From Muribaculaceae bacterium (lineage in GTDB: Bacteria > Bacteroidota > Bacteroidia > Bacteroidales > Muribaculaceae): 38,323 nucleotides of DNA. The DNA is taken from positions 1-38,323 of the forward strand of contig VSPD01000025.1 in assembly GCA_009775125.1 (NCBI GenBank). Reading direction: 5' to 3'. Below, one piece after another: positions 1 through 6,733 of the stretch (its first letter is position 1; every line of letters starts with the position of its first letter). The position numbers were made by a program, and so were the translations under genes. The notes beneath the pieces are model-generated. The model had not been told where the DNA came from. It saw only the letters and a program-made list of their open reading frames with translations, and made no database searches.

Positions 1-10
1 AAATAATAAC

Positions 11-41
11 TTTGCATAAGTTTTTCATGGTATTAGATTTA
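11..41 (+). promoter_or_regulatory. Putative Bacteroidetes promoter for kup
   Basis: A TTTG at 11-14 and TAGATTTA at 34-41 are separated by 19 bp. This matches the Bacteroidetes -33 (TTTG) and -7 (TAnnTTTG) pattern except for the last base of the -7 box. Transcription would start near 48, leaving a leader of about 80 nt before the transporter ATG. The window begins only 10 bp upstream, so an upstream gene with its own signals cannot be excluded. Confidence 0.4.
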
Positions 42-51
42 AGGTAAGAAG

Positions 52-83
52 ATTATTCGTCGTGATGACGGATAATTTTTTTT
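52..83 (+). terminator. Terminator-like hairpin in the kup leader
   Basis: Arms at 52-61 and 67-76 form a 10-bp stem with one G-U wobble and a 5-nt loop. A run of eight T (76-83) follows directly, as in an intrinsic terminator. It lies 45 bp before the transporter start and downstream of the putative promoter at 11-41. It either ends an upstream transcript or acts as an attenuator of the transporter gene. Confidence 0.5.
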
Positions 84-127
84 GTGCCATGTTCAAATAA
101 TCCTGTCTGAAATTCGTTATCATATAG

Positions 128-2107
128 ATGGCTTATAATTTAGCCGCGACAGATGTTATGAAGACAGATAATGTAATCCATGCTCACCCGCTCACGGCAG
201 CCGGGCTGCTCGTGGCATTGGGTATTGTGTTTGGCGACATTGGCACGTCGCCTCTCTATGTAATGAAGGCTATTCGCAACGTGAATCCCGGCGCCGGCGC
301 CGACTATATTATAGGAGCCGTGTCGTGTGTGATATGGACTCTGACGTTGCAAACCACGGTAAAATATGTGCTGGTGGCCCTGCGCGCCGACAATAATGGC
401 GAGGGCGGCATCCTCGCCCTGTATTCTCTTGTGAAGCGGCTGCGGTATAAATGGCTGTATGTCGTGGCGGCGGTGGGCGCAAGCACTCTTATTGCCGACG
501 GCGTGATAACGCCGGCCGTGACCGTGACTTCGGCCATCGAGGGCCTCGGGGCGCTATATCCGCAGGCGCCCGTCGTGGGTATCTCGATTTTGATTATAGC
601 CCTGATATTTGTGGTGCAGCAGTTTGGCACGTCGAAAATCGGACGATGTTTCGGACCTTTCATGTTGTGCTGGTTTCTCATGCTCGGCGCGCTCGGCGTG
701 GCTTCGCTCGGGTGCTTCCCGGCGATACTGAAAGCGTTCAATCCCCTCTACGCCGTGCGGCTGCTTGTCGACTATCCCGGTTGGTTTCTCGTTTTAGGCG
801 CCGTGTTTCTCTGCACCACCGGGGCCGAAGCCCTGTATTCCGACCTGGGCCACTGCGGGCGCAAGAATATATCTGTAAGCTGGATATTTGTGAAGGTGAT
901 GCTGATATTGAATTATCTGGGGCAGGGAGCGTGGCTCATTGCCAATCGGGGAGTGGCCGGCGCGGATTTGAATCCGTTCTATGCCATAATGCCGCAGTGG
1001 ATGCTGCCGTTGGGCATTGTGATGTCGACCGGCGCGGCCATTATTGCGAGCCAGGCCCTGATAAGCGGTTCGTTCACCATTTTCAGCGAGGCGATAAACC
1101 TTAATTTCTGGCCACGACTTCGAATTAAATATCCGACAGTTGTCAAAGGCCAGCTATATATTCCGTCGGTAAACTGGTTCCTGATGGGCGGATGTATCCT
1201 CACCGTGCTATTGTTCCGGACATCTTCGGCCATGGAGGCGGCTTACGGGCTTGCCATAACTGTTACGATGCTTATGACCACGTGCCTGCTCTGTTTCTAT
1301 ATGGGGCATAAAGGGGTGTCGCGCATATGGGTGGCGGTGTTCGCCGTGGTGTTTACCTGCATAGAGGGTTGTTTCCTTGTTGCGAATATGTTCAAGTTTG
1401 TGCACGGTGGCTGGTACACGATACTGCTCGCCGGCTTGGTATGCGCCGTGATGCTGGCATGGCATAAGGCCCACGGCATACGTATGCGCTATTTCGAATA
1501 CAAAAAACTTGACGATTACGGAACGCTGCTCACCGACATCAGCCGCGACCGTGAAATACCGAAATATGCAACCAATCTCGTCTATCTCAGCAACAGCGAG
1601 CAGCCCGACCGGGTGGAGAGCAAGATTCTGTATTCCATAATAAACAAACAGCCCAAGCGCGCCGACCGCTATTGGCTGCTGCGTGTCGACTTTGTAGACA
1701 CGCCCGACACGTTGACCTATGAGGTGGAGCCGCATTTCGACGGCTTGCTTTGGAGCGTGGGGCTCAAGATCGGGTTCCGGGTGCCTCCGCAGATTTCCAT
1801 GTATTTCCGCCAGGTTGTGGAAGATCTTGTCGGCAGTGGCAAAATCGACCTTGTGAGCGACTATCCCTCGCTGCGCCGTCATGGCATTGCCGGAAACTTC
1901 CGCTTCGGCATAATACGCAGGATATTCTCACCGTCGAGTTTGTGCGGAAACCTTGAACGCACGGTGATGCTCGTGTATGAACGGCTGCGCCGCATGGCTC
2001 TGTCGCCAGAGCAGGCCCTGGGTCTCGATACGAGCAACACCACCATAGAAAATGTGCCGTTGATAATAGCCCGCCGAACCCCTCGGCGGATTGTGCCGGA
2101 AAAATAA
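128..2107 (+). CDS. kup: Kup-family potassium uptake protein
   Basis: An inner-membrane K+ uptake permease of the KUP/HAK/KT family, generally a K+/H+ symporter. The family signature GDIGTSPLY lies near residues 38-46, inside the first membrane helix (residues 26-45). About a dozen hydrophobic helices fill roughly residues 26-460. A hydrophilic cytoplasmic tail of about 200 residues follows, as is normal for the family. At 659 aa it is slightly longer than E. coli Kup (622 aa). The ATG at 128 is used; a second in-frame ATG at 158 would remove ten residues before the first helix and is also possible. The leader has no Shine-Dalgarno sequence, as usual in Bacteroidetes. The gene is monocistronic and converges on the lipoprotein operon, with a bidirectional terminator between them. 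Confidence 0.95.
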   Translation: MAYNLAATDVMKTDNVIHAHPLTAAGLLVALGIVFGDIGTSPLYVMKAIRNVNPGAGADYIIGAVSCVIWTLTLQTTVKYVLVALRADNNGEGGILALYSLVKRLRYKWLYVVAAVGASTLIADGVITPAVTVTSAIEGLGALYPQAPVVGISILIIALIFVVQQFGTSKIGRCFGPFMLCWFLMLGALGVASLGCFPAILKAFNPLYAVRLLVDYPGWFLVLGAVFLCTTGAEALYSDLGHCGRKNISVSWIFVKVMLILNYLGQGAWLIANRGVAGADLNPFYAIMPQWMLPLGIVMSTGAAIIASQALISGSFTIFSEAINLNFWPRLRIKYPTVVKGQLYIPSVNWFLMGGCILTVLLFRTSSAMEAAYGLAITVTMLMTTCLLCFYMGHKGVSRIWVAVFAVVFTCIEGCFLVANMFKFVHGGWYTILLAGLVCAVMLAWHKAHGIRMRYFEYKKLDDYGTLLTDISRDREIPKYATNLVYLSNSEQPDRVESKILYSIINKQPKRADRYWLLRVDFVDTPDTLTYEVEPHFDGLLWSVGLKIGFRVPPQISMYFRQVVEDLVGSGKIDLVSDYPSLRRHGIAGNFRFGIIRRIFSPSSLCGNLERTVMLVYERLRRMALSPEQALGLDTSNTTIENVPLIIARRTPRRIVPEK

Positions 2108-2110
2108 CCG

Positions 2111-2197
2111 GTGCAGGAACACAAGCTTCCGATGCAGGAACACAAGCCTCCGGCTTGTGAATGTTTTTATCACAAGCCGGAGGCTTGTGTGCCTGCA
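2111..2197. repeat. Hairpin repeat with a 21-bp direct duplication
   Basis: Positions 2111-2131 and 2132-2152 are near-identical direct copies (2 mismatches). The second copy extends into a 27-nt arm (2133-2159) whose inverted partner is at 2171-2197, with one mismatch and an 11-nt loop. The core CACAAGCC(T/G)... is itself palindromic. It lies just after the transporter stop codon and before the terminator, so it is transcribed as a 3' UTR hairpin. It has no coding potential. Confidence 0.7.
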
Positions 2198-2215
2198 ATC
2201 GAGACGATAATAAAG

Positions 2216-2251
2216 AAAAAACTCCGCGTCCTTTTGGGGCGCGGAGTTTTT
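2216..2251. terminator. Bidirectional intrinsic terminator
   Basis: Arms ACTCCGCG (2221-2228) and CGCGGAGT (2240-2247) are flanked by A5 on the left and T5 on the right. The structure therefore carries a U-tract in both directions. It sits between the converging transporter gene and the lipoprotein operon and can end both. Confidence 0.8.
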
Positions 2252-2271
2252 CGTTATTTAGCCGGGGAGGA

Positions 2272-4911
2272 TTATTCCCAGGTGAGGTTCCAGATGGCAA
2301 AGCGGTCGCCGTTCTTTTCTGCGGCGGAGGGGCAGTTGTTGATAATCTCGATGGTGCAGTCGCCGCTTACGTTGAAAGCATGGCTGTAAGAGTAAGCGGT
2401 GTATTGCGCTACGGTTTCGGGAGCGACGGTGTCGGTGGCTACGACTGTGCCGTTTTGAAGGATATTGATTGTGAATGAAATCTTGCTATCCTTGAAGGGC
2501 AGGCCCCACGAGAATGTGAGGGTGGAGATGCCGCCTGCGATTTTCGGCGAGGAGAGCTTGCCGGCTTTTGCCGTGTTGCCGTTGATGCAAGGAGCGATAG
2601 TTTTGGCAGAGCCGATGAAGGGGAAGTTGGGGTTCTTGTTCTCGGTGCCGTCGCTGCCTGCGAGGATGATAGACCAGTCGGCGGTCCAGCCGGTGGCGTT
2701 GGTGTAGGTGGCATAGGGCGAAGATTTGGGCACGCCTCCGTTGAAGGTGTTGAAATCACCCTTGTACTCGTCGGAAGGAGTGGGGTCGGGATCGGGAGTG
2801 GGATCCGGGTCGGGAGTTACCGAACCGCCGTCGCCGAGTTTGAATTCAGAGCCGTTGCGCATGCCTGGGATGCCGGAGTACTTGCAGATGTCGCCCTTGA
2901 TTTCGAGTTTCTTGCCGAGGTTGCCGGGGTTGTCGACGAGGTTGAGGCTCGAGCGGACATCGCCGGAAGGCAACTGGATGCCGATGCATTCGGTGTAAGA
3001 CTTCACGTCGGGAGAAGCGGCGAGCAGCAGGTTGGTGTTGGCCGTGGCGGGCACGGTGAACTTGGCTGTCTCGGCGTTGATGTAGTAGATCGACGACATG
3101 TCGGCCCAGCCCACGATGTAGCCGGTAACCCACATTCCTTTTTCATCGGGGTTGTCCTTGTTGCCCTGCGGATTCTTGGCGATAATCTGGCCTACGGTGT
3201 AGGGCTTTTCTTCGGTGCCGTTGCCGTCGCCCACCACGGGAGGATTCGGAGTGTTGCCGCCTTCGTTGTTGATAGACACGAGGTGGCCCTTGCTCATTTC
3301 GGGGGTCTTGCCGTTGTAGTTGTAGATCGGGCCTACTGCCACGACGAGGTCGCCGGTCTTGACGGCGTTGGCGTCGGTGAACTTGCTGTTGTTTGTGTCG
3401 TAGGTGCCGAAGAGTTCGAATGTGTCGCCTGTGCCGGCAGCGTTGTCGGCTATTACCCATGTGCCGGTGCCGTATGTCATGTTGATGGAGCCGCTGATGA
3501 TGTAGCCCTTGACATATACGTTGTCGGTGCTTGTCGTGCCGTTGGCGATAGCCTTGGCTTTGGCCTGGGTGGCGTTGTAGGGCTTGTCGGCTGTGCCGTC
3601 GCCTTCGGGGATGTTGGCGTCGCCGCCGCCGGTTTCCACGCCTTCAATCTTGAATTCAGACTTGGAGCCGGAGTTGTTGGTCACGCCGTAGGTGCCCATA
3701 TAGGATTGGAGCGTGCCTTTTACTTCGATGGCCTTGCCGTAGACGCCGGGGTTGTCGGCGAGGTTGCCGTACTTCTGGAAGTCGGAGCCGTCGGGGAGGG
3801 CAATTACGAGAGCGTCGTTGATGTCCTTGGTGTCGGGTGTCGCGCCGATTACAAGAGTGGAACCGAGGATGTCGTCGGCGCTCCAGTTGATGTCGGAGTT
3901 CGACTTCACTTCTGCCACTTCGGGAGCGACAGCGCCCACGATGTAGCCTTTCACCCAACCCGATACCACAGTGTTGTCCTTTTCGAGGGCAACGGCTTCG
4001 GTCACGGTGTAGGGACGAGCTTCGGTGCCGGGGCTTGCGGTGGGTTTGCCAATGTTCATGCAGCCGTCGTAGTCGATGAGCGTGAGCTGCCAGGGCTCTT
4101 TGGTCGAGCCGGTGTTATAATACGACAGGATGCCCACGATGTCGAGGTTTTCGGAAGGAAGCACGTTGTTCCAGAAGTTGCAGTAGCCGGAGGTGCGCAC
4201 GTTGAGCGACGAACCTGTCTCGTCGGTGATTTCCTGCGACTCGCCGGAGGAATGGTACTTCGAGAATTTAGCCACACCGCCGTTGGTGAAGTGCACGTTG
4301 TTGATGCGCACGAGGCGGCTTTGCAGGCGACGCTGCTCGGCGGGGTTGGTCGAGAGCTCGGAAAGCTTGATGGTGAGTGTGTCGACTTTCGCCTTGTTGG
4401 GGAAGCCGTTGAGTTCGGCGCGGTCGTAGAAATATTCGGGAGCCATGAATGTGGCCGACCAAAGGCCATATTCTTTTTTCGGCATGCCGAGTTGCTGGAG
4501 GCCGTTGTATTTTCCGATGTACATGCCTTTCACGTCCATTACGATTTCCTGGCCAACGCGGTATTTGAGGTAGAGGTTGTAGGAGTTGATGGACATGGTT
4601 ATGGCTGCCGTGCCGTCTTGGATGATGAGGTTCTTGAAGACGTTGCCGGCTTCGTCGGACGAAGCCACCCAGCCGTGGATGATGTACGACTTGTCGTCGG
4701 CCACGCCATTTTCGATACCGATTGTGTCGATTCCTTGTACGTTGTCCGACCAATACATCTCTTTGAGTTCGGCGATGGTCATGTTGGGAGTGAGCGTCGA
4801 TACGGGCGCGTTTACCACAGCATCGTCGAAATCATCCTGACAGCCGACGAGGGGCATTGCCAAGGTCGAGGCCGCCGCGAGGGCGAAGATATATGATTTG
4901 ATATTTTTCAT
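2272..4911 (-). CDS. DUF5689-type surface lipoprotein with three OB-like modules
   Basis: An 879-aa outer-membrane lipoprotein. The signal peptide ends in a lipobox LVGC with Cys24, followed by QDDFDD, an acidic stretch like Bacteroidetes surface-export signals. Residues about 38-292 resemble DUF5689, starting with the typical TIAELKEMYW motif. Three DUF6359-like modules follow at about 294-424, 437-550 and 564-693; each opens with a G(T/D)G..KPY-type turn and a V.GYI(V/I)G strand. A PDPDPTPDPDP linker near 700-712 leads to a C-terminal jelly-roll-like domain (about 716-879) of a type I associate with Bacteroidetes extracellular nucleases. It is the last gene of the TonB-receptor operon, starting 7 bp after the preceding stop. 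Substrate unknown; nucleic-acid binding is inference only. Confidence 0.85.
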   Translation of the reverse strand: MKNIKSYIFALAAASTLAMPLVGCQDDFDDAVVNAPVSTLTPNMTIAELKEMYWSDNVQGIDTIGIENGVADDKSYIIHGWVASSDEAGNVFKNLIIQDGTAAITMSINSYNLYLKYRVGQEIVMDVKGMYIGKYNGLQQLGMPKKEYGLWSATFMAPEYFYDRAELNGFPNKAKVDTLTIKLSELSTNPAEQRRLQSRLVRINNVHFTNGGVAKFSKYHSSGESQEITDETGSSLNVRTSGYCNFWNNVLPSENLDIVGILSYYNTGSTKEPWQLTLIDYDGCMNIGKPTASPGTEARPYTVTEAVALEKDNTVVSGWVKGYIVGAVAPEVAEVKSNSDINWSADDILGSTLVIGATPDTKDINDALVIALPDGSDFQKYGNLADNPGVYGKAIEVKGTLQSYMGTYGVTNNSGSKSEFKIEGVETGGGDANIPEGDGTADKPYNATQAKAKAIANGTTSTDNVYVKGYIISGSINMTYGTGTWVIADNAAGTGDTFELFGTYDTNNSKFTDANAVKTGDLVVAVGPIYNYNGKTPEMSKGHLVSINNEGGNTPNPPVVGDGNGTEEKPYTVGQIIAKNPQGNKDNPDEKGMWVTGYIVGWADMSSIYYINAETAKFTVPATANTNLLLAASPDVKSYTECIGIQLPSGDVRSSLNLVDNPGNLGKKLEIKGDICKYSGIPGMRNGSEFKLGDGGSVTPDPDPTPDPDPTPSDEYKGDFNTFNGGVPKSSPYATYTNATGWTADWSIILAGSDGTENKNPNFPFIGSAKTIAPCINGNTAKAGKLSSPKIAGGISTLTFSWGLPFKDSKISFTINILQNGTVVATDTVAPETVAQYTAYSYSHAFNVSGDCTIEIINNCPSAAEKNGDRFAIWNLTWE

Positions 4912-4918
4912 GACAAAA

Positions 4919-6715
4919 TTACTTTACGGAGCCTTTGATTGCGAAATTTTTGATTTCCCATGCGATGCTCTGGTTGCCGTCGTTGACATATTTGAAGCCG
5001 ACTTCGACTTTCTTGCCGTCATAGGCCGAGATGTCGATGGTGTTTGCGGCAAAATCAGTCCAGTTGCCCGACTCTTTCTTTGGCGGGAATACCGTGAGGG
5101 TGAGTGCGTTCCACTCGCCGCCTTCTTCTCGGATGTTTACTGTGCAGAAGCTATCTTGTTGGGTCGGGAAATAGAAGCCGAAACCATGTTCGAGCGTGAT
5201 AGTAGCGCCGGTGGCGTTGCTAAGGTCGATTACCGGAGAAATAAGCCATGCGGTAGCAGCCTCGTTGGTGCCGTCAATATATGAGTTGGCGATGGCGCAC
5301 GGAGGGAAGTTGGTTTTGGCGTACCAGCCTGTCCATGAGCCGGATGTCTCTACCGAAGCGACGAACTGGCCGAGGTTGCCGTTGACGAAGGTTTCGCTGA
5401 AAATGGCGTCGCCTGCGGGAGGATTGGGGGTGTCGCCGCCGGTGCCTTGGCCGTCGAGTTTGTAGGCGGAGGCGTCGCGCATACCCGGCACGCCGGAATA
5501 TTTGCAGATGTTGCCTTTTATTTCGAGTTTCTTGCCGAGGTTGCCGGGGTTTTCAACGAGGTTGAGCGCTTTGCGTACATCGCCGGCGGGGAGCTGGATG
5601 CCGAGGCACTTGTCATATTCCTTTTCGTCGGGAGTGGCGGCGAGGAGGAGGTTGGTGGCCACGGTGGCGGGAGTCTCGAATTTGGCTGTCTCGTTGTTGA
5701 TGTAGAAGATAGATGTCATGTCGGCCCAGCCTACGATGTAGCCTGACACCCACTTGTCTTTTTCGTCGGGATTGTCCTTGTTGCCCTGGGGATTCATGGC
5801 GATGATCTGGCCCACGGTGTAGGGGTTGGCTTCGGTGCCGTCGCCGTTGCCTACGGGTTCGTCGGGAACGTCGGGAGCGGTGCCGTCAAATCCGAAATAG
5901 GAATATTGGTCGAGCATGAGCACTTGCCAGTCGGTGCCGTAGGTGGAGAGGATGCCCACTACCGAGCCTTTGCCGTAAGGAATGGTGGCGTCGCAGAACG
6001 ATGCGCGGTATGAGCAGCGCACGTTGATGCGGTTGCCGGAGGCGTCCTTGATATAGCGGTCGGTGTTGGTGCCGACAGAGAATTGCTTGCCGGCGTCGAT
6101 GAATTCCACGTCGTCGAAGCGCACGAGGCGGCTCTGCCATTTGCGGAGCTCGGCGGCGTCGCGTTTGGCGGCAGCCATTTCGGCGATGGTCACGGTGGCG
6201 GTGTCGACCTTTGCGTAATCGGGCAGTCCGTTGGGGAATGCGTGTTGCTTCATGGCGGTAGTAGACATGAAAGTCATGGAGGGGGCGCCGTTGTATTCGC
6301 CCAGGCCGCCGAGCTGCATCAGGCCGTTGTAGAAGCCGATGTAAAGGCCGGTTACGTCGATGAGCACTTCCTGGCCGAACTGGTATTGCTTGTAGAGCTT
6401 GGTTGTGTCGGCCGATACGGTGATGGCGGCGGAGCCGTCGTCGAGGCAGAAAGCCTTGTAGATGTTGCCGGAGGCGTCCATCGAGATTACGCGGCCGCGG
6501 ATTATTGTGTGGGAGCCGTCGGAGCGTGAGGGCACGAGGGCGGCGGAGTTGCGATCGCTCGACCAGTATTCAGCCTTGAGGTCGGCGATAGTGGTGTTGG
6601 CCACAAGATCGGTGGAGGGTATTACCACCGGCGGGGTCTCGATGTCGTCGTCGCACGACCACAAGCCGAAGCAAGCCATGGCTGCTGTGGCAAGATATAA
6701 TAGTTTATTTTTCAT
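4919..6715 (-). CDS. DUF5689-type surface lipoprotein with choice-of-anchor J-like end
   Basis: A 598-aa lipoprotein. The ATG at 6715 is preferred over the in-frame ATG at 6724 because it gives a compact signal peptide (MKNKLL...) with lipobox LWSC and Cys21. CDDD follows, an acidic surface-export type signal. Residues about 30-280 are DUF5689-like. One DUF6359-like module lies at about 290-420 and is very similar to the third module of the next gene (4911-2272). The C-terminal domain (about 434-598) resembles choice-of-anchor J/cleaved-adhesin jelly rolls, with an ETFVNGNLGQF start. It is the middle gene of the receptor operon, 18 bp after the receptor stop, and probably works on the cell surface with the receptor. 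The ligand is unknown. Confidence 0.85.
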   Translation of the reverse strand: MKNKLLYLATAAMACFGLWSCDDDIETPPVVIPSTDLVANTTIADLKAEYWSSDRNSAALVPSRSDGSHTIIRGRVISMDASGNIYKAFCLDDGSAAITVSADTTKLYKQYQFGQEVLIDVTGLYIGFYNGLMQLGGLGEYNGAPSMTFMSTTAMKQHAFPNGLPDYAKVDTATVTIAEMAAAKRDAAELRKWQSRLVRFDDVEFIDAGKQFSVGTNTDRYIKDASGNRINVRCSYRASFCDATIPYGKGSVVGILSTYGTDWQVLMLDQYSYFGFDGTAPDVPDEPVGNGDGTEANPYTVGQIIAMNPQGNKDNPDEKDKWVSGYIVGWADMTSIFYINNETAKFETPATVATNLLLAATPDEKEYDKCLGIQLPAGDVRKALNLVENPGNLGKKLEIKGNICKYSGVPGMRDASAYKLDGQGTGGDTPNPPAGDAIFSETFVNGNLGQFVASVETSGSWTGWYAKTNFPPCAIANSYIDGTNEAATAWLISPVIDLSNATGATITLEHGFGFYFPTQQDSFCTVNIREEGGEWNALTLTVFPPKKESGNWTDFAANTIDISAYDGKKVEVGFKYVNDGNQSIAWEIKNFAIKGSVK

Positions 6716-6733
6716 TGTGTACATTATTATATA

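Noticed and set aside
1..127. A c-di-AMP (ydaO) riboswitch upstream of kup
   Set aside because: The leader after the putative start is only about 80 nt and shows a single terminator-like hairpin, too small for that riboswitch.
3283..4896. Long open frame on the plus strand opposite the first lipoprotein gene
   Set aside because: It is the antisense of a gene with clear signal peptide, lipobox and repeated modules. The product is low-complexity Val/Gly/Ala-rich sequence typical of codon-bias shadows.
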